A stretch of 64,000 bases of DNA from Candidatus Hydrogenedentota bacterium. GTDB lineage: Bacteria > Hydrogenedentota > Hydrogenedentia > Hydrogenedentales > CAILVY01. The stretch spans positions 36,855-100,854 of the forward strand of contig JAKQOG010000189.1 in the NCBI GenBank assembly GCA_029565395.1. The letters run 5' to 3'. Made by a program: the position numbers and the translations under genes. Below, in pieces: positions 48,139 to 58,891 of this stretch. The stretch's first letter is position 1. Every line of letters begins with the position of its first letter. The notes beneath the pieces are model-generated. The model did no database searches. It saw only the letters and a program-made list of their open reading frames with translations, and was not told where the DNA came from.

Positions 48139-49941
48139 TCACGAGAAGCGCTTAAAAATGCCCCAACTCGATGATTGCGCCCATAGAACCATGCGCTCGA
48201 CGAAACCAGGCGACAACCGGTACACCAGCCACCCCAATACCCCCACCGGGGTCATCACGATTTGCCGCTTGCGTTTTTTAATCAGTTTGAGAATTAACCC
48301 GGCGGCATGAGCCTGAGTATGATGCGCGGGACGATCCGGGGGCGTGAGCGATCCGTCCGCCGCCAGAATACGCTTCTCCGGATCATGCTCGGTAAATCCA
48401 AGATACACCACGCCCACATGCACCCCTTTGGGGATGAGTTCAATGCGCAAGGATTCGGCAAGTCCCGTCAGCGCCTTTTTCGTGGCGCAATAGACGGAAG
48501 CGCCGGGCAGGCCAAACAAACCCGCGATGCTGGAAATGAAGACGAGACTCCCTTTGGATGCTATAAGGTGCTTGATCGCCGCACGGGACACATACAAACC
48601 TCCCAGAAGGTTTGTCGCATCTACCTGCCGGCATACTTCAGCGGACAATTCCTCGAAATGCCCCCGCATCGAAACGCCGGCATTGTTTATCAGGATGTCC
48701 AGCCGCCCAAAACGATCTATCGCCGTTTGAACTATCCGTTCCGCATCCTCAGGATTCCCGATATCCCCCGCCACGGCCTCCACCACGCCTCTGAGCCGCT
48801 CAATTGCTTCTTTCGCCTGTTGCAGACGCCCCTCGCCGCGCGCCGTTATCACCACGCATGCACCCCGCAAGGCCAGCGCACGCGCCGTCGCAAATCCCAC
48901 TCCCCGGCTGCCGCCCGTAATTATCGCAACTTTGCCTTTAAAGCACCCTGCATCCAGATCAAGATGACCATATTCCTGCAACGCGCGAATCGACTCTTCA
49001 ATTCCTGTTTCCAGCGGCGTTTGCGGCATCTCCAGTTCACTCACGGCCTTCGCGGAACTATAGTAGGCGCCCACGAGCGAGAAGCGCGCCAAGTCCCGGT
49101 TGAATTTCAACTTTTTCTTCAACAGACGTCCTGCATGGGTGGCGAGCGTTCCCATGAAGAGCAATACCCTTTCCGGCAGCACATACCGCGGCGAAGAAAC
49201 TCCTGCTATTTTCGCCACCTGCGAAAAGAAATCCCGGTACGTCGCATTCTCTCCGCCCAAAAGGTAGGTCTCGCCCGTTTTACCCTTTTCCAGCGCGGTA
49301 ATCATCGCCCGCGCCACATCTGGCGCATAGGCGAAGCTGCGGCCGCCAGGTGCGGTGAACATCAGAGGCCGTTGAATATACTGCCGGACCAATTCACCTC
49401 CGCTTGGCCGGGAGTCATAAGGACCAAGTAAAAACGTTGGCATTACAATAACGGCATCTACATTTCGGTTCCGCACATATTCCCGGACGAGTTCCGCGGC
49501 ACGGTGCTTCGATTCCATGTATGCCACGCCTTGATACACCTTGGGAAAACCGCCCGTCTCATCTCCCGGCGCTGCGGGCGGGCCTGGTTCCACACAGGAC
49601 GCGGAACCCACGAAGACCAGCCGATTGACGGAAGCGTCGAGGCAAGCGTCCAAAATACGCCGCGTGCCTTCGAGGTTGACTTTCCACACCACTGCCTCGT
49701 CCGCCCATAAGTCCGTTATGGCCGCACAGTGAAATACACCCTCACACCCCGACAGGGCATCCGTCAACGAGAAATTTTCATCCAACAAGTCGCCTTCGAC
49801 TTTCTCCAGTTCCAACCCCTCCAGGGTATGCGACGTGCTGCCCGGGAATACTATGCAGCGCACCGAGTATCCCTTGGCTAATAACTCACGCACCAGATTG
49901 CTTCCCAGGAGACCATCCGCACCAGTGACCGCGACTTTCAA
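48139..49941 (-). CDS. Double SDR fusion: extended/3beta-HSD-like SDR + classical SDR
   Basis: N-half VTGADGLLGSNLVRELLAKGY...YMESKHRAAELV; C-half AIITGGSRGVGFATARALALRGA..NNAGVSMRGHF..YCATKKALTGL. Confidence 0.88.
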   Translation of the reverse strand: MKVAVTGADGLLGSNLVRELLAKGYSVRCIVFPGSTSHTLEGLELEKVEGDLLDENFSLTDALSGCEGVFHCAAITDLWADEAVVWKVNLEGTRRILDACLDASVNRLVFVGSASCVEPGPPAAPGDETGGFPKVYQGVAYMESKHRAAELVREYVRNRNVDAVIVMPTFLLGPYDSRPSGGELVRQYIQRPLMFTAPGGRSFAYAPDVARAMITALEKGKTGETYLLGGENATYRDFFSQVAKIAGVSSPRYVLPERVLLFMGTLATHAGRLLKKKLKFNRDLARFSLVGAYYSSAKAVSELEMPQTPLETGIEESIRALQEYGHLDLDAGCFKGKVAIITGGSRGVGFATARALALRGACVVITARGEGRLQQAKEAIERLRGVVEAVAGDIGNPEDAERIVQTAIDRFGRLDILINNAGVSMRGHFEELSAEVCRQVDATNLLGGLYVSRAAIKHLIASKGSLVFISSIAGLFGLPGASVYCATKKALTGLAESLRIELIPKGVHVGVVYLGFTEHDPEKRILAADGSLTPPDRPAHHTQAHAAGLILKLIKKRKRQIVMTPVGVLGWLVYRLSPGFVERMVLWAQSSSWGIFKRFS

Positions 49942-49954
49942 TTTCCTTTACTCC

Positions 49955-52591
49955 TTATGCGTGCTCGGTCCGGGCAATAATTTCATCCTGAATCTCATGG
50001 CCCAGATCAACGAAATACGTGCTGTAGCCGCCTACCTTGACAACCAGGTCGCGATATTCCTCCGGTTTCTCCCGTGCCGCGCGAAGCATCTCCGCGCTGG
50101 CCACGGTGGGCTGCATTTGCGCACCCCCGATCTTAAAATAGGTACGAAGCAGAGAAACCCATTTCTCCCGCGTCTTTGCGCTTTTGCCTATCGCCGTGGG
50201 ATGAAACCGCATATTGACCGCACATCCCATTGTGTGCTCGAAAGGCAAAGCAGCCACCGACCGCAAGGCAGCGGTCACCCCGGCCTTCTCCACATTATAG
50301 GGGTTGCAACTTGCGGCATAGGGCGTGGCGGCCATGCGCCCGTCCAGCGATGCCACCGACAGCCGCCCGTCAATCGTATGCGTGATCATACTAATGACAT
50401 ACACTACAAACGGACCACCCCGGTAATTTTCATAGTGATAGGTTTCCTCGAAAAGCTCTTTCATCACGCGTTGGGCCAGCTCGTCCGTCTCTTGTGCGCC
50501 GTTGCCCCACTTCCCGGAAACTTTCCGGATGGCGTGTAAAATATCCTCATATCCTGAAAAATTCGCGTCCATTGCCTCGACAAGCTGCGAAAGCGTGAAT
50601 TTGCGCTGTTCAAACACCAGCGTGCGAATGACGTGCAGCGAGTCGATGACATTCGCAATCGAGTTGATCGTCGAGATGCCGGAAAGGTTATACCGGCTTC
50701 CACCCTGGGTAATATCTTTTCCCTGCTCGATACACCCTTCCATGAAAGCGGAAATATAGGGGGCCGGCAGACAGTTGGCAAACATCCGGTCGCGAAGATT
50801 GGAAGCCTCCACAATTTTCTTAATCTGGACCTTTCCTTGTGCAATAAAGGCGCGAACGAACGCATCGAACGACTCAAAGTCACCGGGCGCGCCCGTCGGC
50901 AATCCCTCATCCCTGATGCGCCCGGCAAGAGTCATGACATCGCCATTGCGGAGCGTGATGTCAAGCACTTTACACAATTGCAGGGCATTAGCGCTCATGC
51001 TGCCGGTCTTGCCCGGGCAGGTGGCCTCCACGCACCCCATAATCGCATAATCCCGTGCGTCTTCTTCGGAGAATCCGCGGCGTTTCATGGCGTCTATATG
51101 TACTTCATCATTAAAAAAGGAGAAACTCGACGTCCCCTGTTCCAGGAATGCCGCGGCGGTTTCCAGTAAGTGTTGCGGGCTGCCGTTATGAACCCGCAAT
51201 GAGACATTCGTGATCGCTTTCGAGGTATGCGCCGCTTCAAGAAAAAGATACGTTAAGGCATTGGTGCAGTCGGAGCCATCCCGTGAAACCCCGCCCAGCG
51301 TTACCGGCGAAGAACCGAGGAAGCGGTGATAGAAATTTGAAAGCAAATTCGATTCCGGCCGGATATTTTGCGACATGATCTTCAAGAGAAGTTCTTCAAG
51401 CAATTCCCGGGCCTGTGGTTCATTAATCCGGCCTTCCTCGAGATCTCTTTCATAATAGGGACAAAGGATCTGATCCAGACGTCCGAAACAATGCAGATTC
51501 ACCGGGTGGGCCAGCTCAACGGCTGTTTTCACCGTCCATAGGCTCTGCACCGCCTCCCGAAACGTCCGCGCGGGATGGAATGGCACTTGACGGCAGATGG
51601 CAAGCATTTCCTCCAGTTCAGCGCGCCGCGGGGGATCCTCGGTTTCGGAAATGGCTGTTTCCAGCCGTTCAACAAGCCGTTGGGCAAAAACAATAACCCC
51701 GTCAAGCGCTATCACGATGGATTCCAGAAAATCATGTTTTGAATCAGCCAAGGGGGTATCCGCAAGCAGTTTCCCCGTCTCTTCCCGCATAGCAAGCAGA
51801 CCCTTTTCGAGCGTGGGCGAATAATCCAGAATCACATGCCCCTGGAAACTGGCGATGCTCGCCGCGGCGCTCACCATAAGCACTTGCCGCGACGTATTGC
51901 CGGGAATCGCGGCCACGAAATCGTGCATGTCCCTCGCATACAGGCCCGAGTCCATCAGCGCTTTCTCGGTCTGATCCACAATGGCCTTGCCCTTCCAGAA
52001 CGGCAAGAGTTCCCACAATAATATGCTGCGATCCTCCGCCCGGATTTGATACGGATTGATAGCCCGCTCCGACATGGTCTTGAAATCCATGTTTAAGGGC
52101 GGCGTTCCACTCTTTTTCAACACCCTCTGGTTTTTCAAAAAATCCCCTAAAACTCCCTTGCGCACCATGTAGCCCAACCCCTTCGCCAACGATCTGGTCC
52201 GGAATAAAATCATAGACCCTTTCGTCAATTCGGACTCCAGCACCGAATTAAAAACACCGCGCTCGATGTCCACGGGAATCCCCAGAAACTGTTCCGTCCA
52301 GTATCCCGCAATCCGATCATCGGGATCCACATAATGGGTCATGTTCTCGTAGACATGCTTCATCGCCATCGCCACGCGCACCGGCAAGACCAAACCTTTC
52401 CCCTCGGTCGCCCGCCACTTTTCCGTATAATATTTTGCGCGCTCTATCGATATGTATGCAGGCCCGGTCTGATAACGGCGCCGCATCCGGGTGATACGCT
52501 CGCCACACAACAGGTTTTCCCCAACCTTTGGCATGTCCCCCGCCTTTTCAGGATTGCCAAGTTCAGTATTATAATTCAGCACTGCTTTCAT
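49955..52591 (-). CDS. Glycyl radical enzyme (PFL-like), substrate unknown
   Basis: Active-site DYAIMGCVEATCPGKTGSM; glycyl loop VVKVGGYSTYFVDLGHEIQDEIIARTEH; PFL N-domain. Confidence 0.93.
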   Translation of the reverse strand: MKAVLNYNTELGNPEKAGDMPKVGENLLCGERITRMRRRYQTGPAYISIERAKYYTEKWRATEGKGLVLPVRVAMAMKHVYENMTHYVDPDDRIAGYWTEQFLGIPVDIERGVFNSVLESELTKGSMILFRTRSLAKGLGYMVRKGVLGDFLKNQRVLKKSGTPPLNMDFKTMSERAINPYQIRAEDRSILLWELLPFWKGKAIVDQTEKALMDSGLYARDMHDFVAAIPGNTSRQVLMVSAAASIASFQGHVILDYSPTLEKGLLAMREETGKLLADTPLADSKHDFLESIVIALDGVIVFAQRLVERLETAISETEDPPRRAELEEMLAICRQVPFHPARTFREAVQSLWTVKTAVELAHPVNLHCFGRLDQILCPYYERDLEEGRINEPQARELLEELLLKIMSQNIRPESNLLSNFYHRFLGSSPVTLGGVSRDGSDCTNALTYLFLEAAHTSKAITNVSLRVHNGSPQHLLETAAAFLEQGTSSFSFFNDEVHIDAMKRRGFSEEDARDYAIMGCVEATCPGKTGSMSANALQLCKVLDITLRNGDVMTLAGRIRDEGLPTGAPGDFESFDAFVRAFIAQGKVQIKKIVEASNLRDRMFANCLPAPYISAFMEGCIEQGKDITQGGSRYNLSGISTINSIANVIDSLHVIRTLVFEQRKFTLSQLVEAMDANFSGYEDILHAIRKVSGKWGNGAQETDELAQRVMKELFEETYHYENYRGGPFVVYVISMITHTIDGRLSVASLDGRMAATPYAASCNPYNVEKAGVTAALRSVAALPFEHTMGCAVNMRFHPTAIGKSAKTREKWVSLLRTYFKIGGAQMQPTVASAEMLRAAREKPEEYRDLVVKVGGYSTYFVDLGHEIQDEIIARTEHA

Positions 52592-52712
52592 ACCCTGGCC
52601 TCCTCGTACAAGTCCGTTCGCACCTGCGCGAACACAGGCCGAATATTGCCAAAAACAACCAACGCACTCTATTTCTCTCTCACAAGCACTCTATCAGAGC
52701 CGCTTCTTCGAT

Positions 52713-54158
52713 TCAACGCATTCCTGCATGTACATTCACAATCTTATGGGCTAAATCACCTGTACAGCGGATGCAATCATTGCTGGATATGCCGTGATAC
52801 CCGTTTCCCGCAAGGTAAAAACCAGGCAGTTTTTCCAGGCATTGTGTAATGGCCTCCAATCGCGCCTGGTGGCCAAGCGTATATTGCGGGATGCCACAAC
52901 GGTGCCGTATAACACGGGTCATTATCGGATTTGCCTTGAACCCCAATACAGGATCCGCATCCTTGATCGCGGTCTCAACAAGTTTCTGATCGTCTTCATC
53001 CACCGCCCCCGGATCATGCGCCCCGCCAATCATAATCTGAAGTAACTTGTGTCCGCCCGGCGCGCGATTTGGAAAAATCGAGGAACTCCAAAGCACGCCC
53101 AAGGAACGCACATTTTGATTGCGTGGAATGAGATAGCCGAAGCCGTCAAGGGGATGAGCAATGCCGCTTTCCTGGAAACCCAGTGCAAGCACCGCAATGG
53201 TTGAGGACATTATTTCTCTCAGAATCTTCGCAAGGTCCGAATCCAACGAATTCACTAATGCGGCAGCGCTCTGCGGCGGGGACGCAAGCACCAGCACATC
53301 ATGCCGTCGGCACATTGGGCCTTCCGAGTTCTGGCCTGTAAGTTCATATCCATCCTTCGTGCGGCGGATGGCTTCAAGGTGCACCCCCATCTGAAGGTGA
53401 TCTTCAAGATGCACACCCAATTCTTCCACCAACTCGTCCATGCCGTTCTGAAACGAAAGCAGTTTCCCGGACATCGGATTTTTCGACGTGGTGAGAAGTT
53501 CATCCACTTTTTCACGCGCCTCTCCACTACGCTCCTCCGCTTTCCGTTGTTTCACCCGTGCAATCATCCCCTTGACAACGCTGCCATACTCCCGTTCGAG
53601 TTCGGCAAACACCTTTAAGGTGCTATTGATGCTGAGCGTGTTCACATTGCCCGCATACACCCCCGATATCAACGGATCGAACATGCGCTCCACCGCTTTT
53701 TTGCCAAACCGGCGGGCCACGAACTCCGCCACGCTTTCATCGCGCCCGTCCGTTCGCCTGGGCATAAGCGGCTCGAGGGCAAATCGTATTTTTGACTGAA
53801 ACGGCACTATGGGTGTTTTGAGAAACTCTGATGGAGAGAGCGGGATCTGGTGAAGTTTTCGGTTAATATTCAAATAACGTTTCCGTGCAGCATCACTGCT
53901 TGCCACCAACCGGTCGCGCAGGCCCAGTTGGTGGATAAGGTCAAACGTGGCGGGTTCATTATTCAAAAATCCGTTAGGCCCCCATTCAACCAGAAAACCG
54001 CTTATCCGTTCCGAACCGATGCTGCCGCCTAAACGCTTGGTCCTTTCATAGATATCCAAGTCATATTCGATTCCTGCTCCTTTCAACAAGCGCTTCAGAC
54101 GATATGCGATCGTGAGGCCGGAGATCCCCGCGCCGATAATGCCTATACTAATCGCCAT
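52713..54158 (-). CDS. hemY: Protoporphyrinogen oxidase (HemY/HemG type)
   Basis: IGIIGAGISGLTIAYRL FAD motif; KRLGGSIGSERISGFLVEWGPNGFL; YLAGNGYHGISSNDCI. Confidence 0.92.
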   Translation of the reverse strand: MAISIGIIGAGISGLTIAYRLKRLLKGAGIEYDLDIYERTKRLGGSIGSERISGFLVEWGPNGFLNNEPATFDLIHQLGLRDRLVASSDAARKRYLNINRKLHQIPLSPSEFLKTPIVPFQSKIRFALEPLMPRRTDGRDESVAEFVARRFGKKAVERMFDPLISGVYAGNVNTLSINSTLKVFAELEREYGSVVKGMIARVKQRKAEERSGEAREKVDELLTTSKNPMSGKLLSFQNGMDELVEELGVHLEDHLQMGVHLEAIRRTKDGYELTGQNSEGPMCRRHDVLVLASPPQSAAALVNSLDSDLAKILREIMSSTIAVLALGFQESGIAHPLDGFGYLIPRNQNVRSLGVLWSSSIFPNRAPGGHKLLQIMIGGAHDPGAVDEDDQKLVETAIKDADPVLGFKANPIMTRVIRHRCGIPQYTLGHQARLEAITQCLEKLPGFYLAGNGYHGISSNDCIRCTGDLAHKIVNVHAGMR

Positions 54159-55143
54159 GGCTGTTCTCCCCAATGGCCGCGGCGATTAGTTCCGCCAGCC
54201 CGCGCATGACTGCCCCATCCTCGTTCGGACATGCTATCCGCACGAATTGCCGAAATCCCTGCTCTAGGGCAAACGTTTTAAGGTCAATTTCAATATCCCA
54301 CAGCGTCTCACTGTTTTCCGCTACAAACCCCAATGGGACCACGACCAGATGCTCCATTCCCTCCGCACGTATTGCTGATACAAGACTCTTGGAATCCGGC
54401 TCAAGCCATTTCGCTGGTCCAAAGGCGCTTTGCCACCCCAACACCGTCTTTACTTCGCGCGGCAACCGCTCACACACGAGCCGATACGTCTCTTCCATCT
54501 GCTTTTGGTAGGGATCACCGCGTTTGATACGTTTTACCGGCACGCTATGCCCGGAAAACAATACTGCCGTTTTCGGCCAAGCATCTGAACCTATTGACTG
54601 AAGCGATGTAGTAACGTTTTCCCTCATGAATTCCACATAAGCGGGGAGATTCGGCCATTGCACAATCTGAGTAAATGGAACACCGGGCAAATGCCTCTTC
54701 ATTATATATCGGAAGTTTTTAAAGGAAGAACCGCTGGTGGCATTGCTATAGGCCGGATACATGGACAACGCCACCACCAACTCCACTTTTTCCCGGACAA
54801 ATTGTTTGATCGCTTCTTCCGTGAAAGGATGCCAATACCGCATACCAGGCACAACCACAGAGGGAACCTCCATCTTCACCAATGCATCCTGAATAACCTT
54901 TGCCTGCTTTTCTGCAATGGCATTCAGCGGCGTCTTGCCCCCAATTTGCCGGTAGCGTTCCGCGCTGGCGGCGGCACGCTTTTTTACAATGCGCCGGGAA
55001 AGCCAAGGACGCACCAAAAAACCCAGAGGCATGTCTAAAATATCCGGATCATGGAAGATATTCAGCAAATACTTGGGCACATCGTCCAGCGAATCCGGAC
55101 CGCCCATATTGAGCAAAACCACACCTATTTTAGCATCGGCCAT
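54148..55143 (-). CDS. hemH: Ferrochelatase
   Basis: VLLNMGGPDSLDDVPKYLLNIFHDPDIL; LFSGHSVP; GWQSAFGPAKWLEPD. Confidence 0.94.
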   Translation of the reverse strand: MADAKIGVVLLNMGGPDSLDDVPKYLLNIFHDPDILDMPLGFLVRPWLSRRIVKKRAAASAERYRQIGGKTPLNAIAEKQAKVIQDALVKMEVPSVVVPGMRYWHPFTEEAIKQFVREKVELVVALSMYPAYSNATSGSSFKNFRYIMKRHLPGVPFTQIVQWPNLPAYVEFMRENVTTSLQSIGSDAWPKTAVLFSGHSVPVKRIKRGDPYQKQMEETYRLVCERLPREVKTVLGWQSAFGPAKWLEPDSKSLVSAIRAEGMEHLVVVPLGFVAENSETLWDIEIDLKTFALEQGFRQFVRIACPNEDGAVMRGLAELIAAAIGENSHGD

Positions 55144-55146
55144 ACA

Positions 55147-56538
55147 CTATACCGTTCTGGAGAATGTTGTTCCCCGTTGGGGACCTTTTCTTCCATCCAA
55201 ATAATTATCAAACACCAGCGCAAGATTTCTGAGGAAAAAACGACCTAAGATCGTGGCTTCCACGACACTTGGATCATTCCGAACCAGGTCCTTCGCGGCC
55301 AAGGGGGTTAAGCGAGCCAATTCAGGGGAAAAGTAGTCATCAACGTCTATGGAGAACCGTTTGGAAACCTCCTGTTTCACCACCACGCCATTGCAGAGGA
55401 GATCCATAATAACTTTCCGGCGAATCTGATCATCGGCATCAAGACTCATATGCCGTTGCACTGGAAGATCACCATTTTTAATTCGCTCATAATACGGGGC
55501 ATTGTCTTTCTCGTTTTGGCAATAATACCCGGAAACATCGCTAATCGCCGTGGCGCCAAACGCCACTACATCCGTCTCCGCTTTCGTGGTATACCCCATA
55601 AAATTCCGGCGCAGCCGCCGCTCTCGCCAGGCCACCGCCAGTTCATCCTCCGGTTTTGCGTAATGATCCATGCCAATCATTTCATAGCCCGCCTGTTGAA
55701 GGCGCTCAATGGTCAGCAGGTACAAATCGAATTTAAGATCGGTGTCAGGCAGACTTGTCTTATCGATCTTTTTTTGGTTGTCCCTAAGCGTGGGTAAAAA
55801 TGCGAAACTATATACGGCAATGCGGTCGGGGGCCAGATCCACCACTTTTGCCAGGGTGTCCTCCGCCTTTTTCAGTGTCTGCCCCGGCAAGCCATAGACC
55901 AAATCAAAATTTAAACTCCGGACATCATATTCCCTGACAAGACGGCAAAACTCGGCGGTCCGTTCATGGGTCTGGCACCGCCCGATCTTTTGCTGGACCT
56001 CCGGATCAAAATCCTGGACCCCTATGCTGATTCGATTAAATCCATTGTCCAACAAAAAACGGATTTTCTTGTCACTGCAGGTCATCGGATTGGTCTCTAT
56101 TGCGAGTTCAGCCTGATCGTACACATCAAATGACTCACGGACACGGCGCATCACCGATAAAAATTCATCATCCTGTAAAATACTCGGTGTTCCGCCGCCC
56201 CAATGTATCTGTGCAATACGATGCCGTTCCGGCAATAACGAACCTGCCAATTGGATCTCCCGGAGCACTGATTCAACATACTCCGCCGTCTGCTCTTCCC
56301 GCTCAAGCTTGGCAGTATTACAGCCGCAATAGTGACAAATCACCGGACAAAACGGCACATGGAAATACAATGTTAATGGAATGTCAGAAGAGTGCCGTTG
56401 CAGCACATCAGCATAAGCCGCGCCGGATTCCGCGGGATGCCACACTGGAATCGCCGGATAACTTGTATAGCGCGGCGCGGCCACATCCATTTCCCGCACC
56501 AATTCCTTGCTCGGGAGTATCATGGTGGAGGGCTTCAT
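55147..56538 (-). CDS. hemN: Oxygen-independent coproporphyrinogen III dehydrogenase (radical SAM)
   Basis: RYTSYPAIPVWH; VPFCPVICHYCGCN (CxxxCxxC); HWGGGTPS. Confidence 0.95.
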   Translation of the reverse strand: MKPSTMILPSKELVREMDVAAPRYTSYPAIPVWHPAESGAAYADVLQRHSSDIPLTLYFHVPFCPVICHYCGCNTAKLEREEQTAEYVESVLREIQLAGSLLPERHRIAQIHWGGGTPSILQDDEFLSVMRRVRESFDVYDQAELAIETNPMTCSDKKIRFLLDNGFNRISIGVQDFDPEVQQKIGRCQTHERTAEFCRLVREYDVRSLNFDLVYGLPGQTLKKAEDTLAKVVDLAPDRIAVYSFAFLPTLRDNQKKIDKTSLPDTDLKFDLYLLTIERLQQAGYEMIGMDHYAKPEDELAVAWRERRLRRNFMGYTTKAETDVVAFGATAISDVSGYYCQNEKDNAPYYERIKNGDLPVQRHMSLDADDQIRRKVIMDLLCNGVVVKQEVSKRFSIDVDDYFSPELARLTPLAAKDLVRNDPSVVEATILGRFFLRNLALVFDNYLDGRKGPQRGTTFSRTV

Positions 56539-57575
56539 TGCGGCCTCCTGTAGCCATGGACCAACTCCACCAGCACCCGGACGTTTTCCACCGGAGTGGC
56601 CGGAGTGATCCCGTGACCGAGGTTAAAGATATATCCAGGCATTCCCGCATTCTCCGAAAGAATCTTCCCAGCCTTCTTGATCAGAATATCCCGGGTGCCC
56701 AGCAATACCAGCGGATCGAGATTGCCCTGATAGGCCCGGGGCCCGATCCCCAGGTAGCGGTTGCGAATCGAGGCCAAATCCACCCGCCAATCCATGGCCA
56801 GCACATCCATGGGAAGCTGATGATTTTCTTCAACGAACGCGCCGGCATCCTTGCTGAATAATATGCCAGGCTTTCCCATGTCACGCAATGCATTAAACAT
56901 CCTGTGCAAATACGGTAAAGCAAACTCTCGGTAATCCATGGGCGCCAGTGCGTCCGCCCAGGAATCAAAAACCTGAAATGCATCCGCTCCCGCTTCCAGT
57001 TGCATGCGCAACCATCGGATCAACACCGTGGTGAGCTGGTCCAATAATGCATGCAGTGCTGCCGGATCTGAGTTCATCATTTGTTTTACAACGGCGTAGT
57101 CTCTGGAACCCATGCCTTCCACGGCGTAACACGCCATGGTCCATGGCGCTCCTGCAAAACCAATCAGTGCCTTCTCCGCGCCCAGTTCGCTACGAACCAT
57201 CCTCAATGCTTTCCCCAGAAAACAGGAAGAAGCGTCAAAATCCACTTCTATAAGTTTCTCGACATCCTCGCGGGTACGGATTTGAGGAGAAAGGCGCGGA
57301 CCTTTGCCTTCCACAAACTGCACATCAATCCCCATGGGTTCCAAAGGCAGTAAAATATCAGAAAAAATGATCGCGGCATCAAAACCGAACTCGCGTACCG
57401 GCTGGAGTGTCACCTCCGCCGATAATTCCGGTTCATGACACATGGTCAGAAAATCATGCTTCGCGCGGACCGCCTGATACGCAGGCAGATACCGCCCGGC
57501 CTGCCGCATAATCCAGATAGGAACCCGATCCATGGGTTGTCCTTTGCAGGCTTGTATGAAAATCGGTTCGCTCAT
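56535..57575 (-). CDS. hemE: Uroporphyrinogen decarboxylase
   Basis: DRVPIWIMRQAGRYLPAYQAVRAKHDFLTMC; GFAGAPWTMACYAVEG; NLGHGITPATPVENV. Confidence 0.96.
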   Translation of the reverse strand: MSEPIFIQACKGQPMDRVPIWIMRQAGRYLPAYQAVRAKHDFLTMCHEPELSAEVTLQPVREFGFDAAIIFSDILLPLEPMGIDVQFVEGKGPRLSPQIRTREDVEKLIEVDFDASSCFLGKALRMVRSELGAEKALIGFAGAPWTMACYAVEGMGSRDYAVVKQMMNSDPAALHALLDQLTTVLIRWLRMQLEAGADAFQVFDSWADALAPMDYREFALPYLHRMFNALRDMGKPGILFSKDAGAFVEENHQLPMDVLAMDWRVDLASIRNRYLGIGPRAYQGNLDPLVLLGTRDILIKKAGKILSENAGMPGYIFNLGHGITPATPVENVRVLVELVHGYRRPQ

Positions 57576-57588
57576 GGCTCTCCGTTTT

Positions 57589-58881
57589 CTACCCGTAGCA
57601 TTCACGGATGGTTTCAAGAATAGTGGAAACGGCCCAGTCTACCTCATCATCGGACATGGCGATATTCAAGAAGCCCACTTCATATCCCGAAGGAGCAAAA
57701 TAAATCTTTTTCTCCAAAAGACTTTTGTGCACTTTGGCGTACCGGGCAATTCCCGGTTTGCCAATGGCTGCGGAGGTTCGAGGAAGCGCTTCACTGTCGA
57801 AACTGAACCAGAATAGCGCTCCGGTCTGAATGTACTGAACCGGCAATTTCAAATACGCCAACCCTTTCTCGATACCTGACTGGAATCGATCCGCCACCGC
57901 CATCAGCCGATCCCAGCCACCTTGATCAAAAAGCACTTCTAACGTGGCTAAACCGGCCGTCATGGCGATGGGATTGCCCGAAAGCGTACCCGCCTGATAT
58001 ACCGGGCCGTTAGGCGCAAGGTGCTCCATGATCTGCGCGGAAGCCGCCAGCGCCGCCGCGGGGAAACCGCCGCCGATCACCTTTCCGAGCGTGACGATGT
58101 CCGGCGTCACGTCATACTGCTGAAACGCAAAACCTGGATGAACCCGCAAGCCCACTAATACTTCATCCAACAAAAGCAATGCGCCATGTTTCCGGGTGAT
58201 ATCGCGCAAAAACCTCAAAAATTCCGGACGCTGGTACAACAAACCGTTATTCGCCGGAATGGTCTCCAGCGCCACCGCTGCAATCTTATCGCCCTGTTTT
58301 TTGAAAAGCTCCGTCACCGCATTCTCATCATCCAATGGGGCCACAAGCGTCGTTGCCGCAATCTCAGCAGGCACCCCAGCGGAACTGGAGGCGCCAAATG
58401 TAGCCAGACCGCTGCCCGCATTCACGAGCATGGAATCGAGATGGCCGTGATAACAGCCGTCGAATTTAACCACATACGGACGGTTTGTCACGCCGCGCGC
58501 CAGCCGCACCGCCGTCATCACCGCTTCCGTACCCGAATTAACAAAGCGAATTTTCTCCGCAAAACCAACACGCTCAAGCACCTTTCGGGCCAATAAAGTT
58601 TCCGAACGATGCGGCGCGCCGAAGGTCCACCCATCCGCCAATGCCTTTTCGATGCGGTCCCGCACATACGGATGCGCATGGCCTGCTACCAGCGGACCCC
58701 ATGACCCGCAAAAATCCAAATACCGGTTGCCGTCCCAATCTTCCAGCCAGGCGCCTTCGCCCCGCCGAAACGTAATGGGCGTGCCGCCCACCGATTTAAA
58801 CGCGCGCACAGGAGAATTCACCCCGCCCGGCATTACTTCCAACGCTTCTTTGAATAACTGTTCCGACTGTCTGCTTTCCAT
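57589..58881 (-). CDS. hemL: Glutamate-1-semialdehyde 2,1-aminomutase
   Basis: MPGGVNSPVRAFKSVGGTPITF; FVNSGTEAVMTAVRLARG; VTLGKVIGGGFPAAA. Confidence 0.97.
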   Translation of the reverse strand: MESRQSEQLFKEALEVMPGGVNSPVRAFKSVGGTPITFRRGEGAWLEDWDGNRYLDFCGSWGPLVAGHAHPYVRDRIEKALADGWTFGAPHRSETLLARKVLERVGFAEKIRFVNSGTEAVMTAVRLARGVTNRPYVVKFDGCYHGHLDSMLVNAGSGLATFGASSSAGVPAEIAATTLVAPLDDENAVTELFKKQGDKIAAVALETIPANNGLLYQRPEFLRFLRDITRKHGALLLLDEVLVGLRVHPGFAFQQYDVTPDIVTLGKVIGGGFPAAALAASAQIMEHLAPNGPVYQAGTLSGNPIAMTAGLATLEVLFDQGGWDRLMAVADRFQSGIEKGLAYLKLPVQYIQTGALFWFSFDSEALPRTSAAIGKPGIARYAKVHKSLLEKKIYFAPSGYEVGFLNIAMSDDEVDWAVSTILETIRECYG

Positions 58882-58891
58882 GCAAGCTCCC

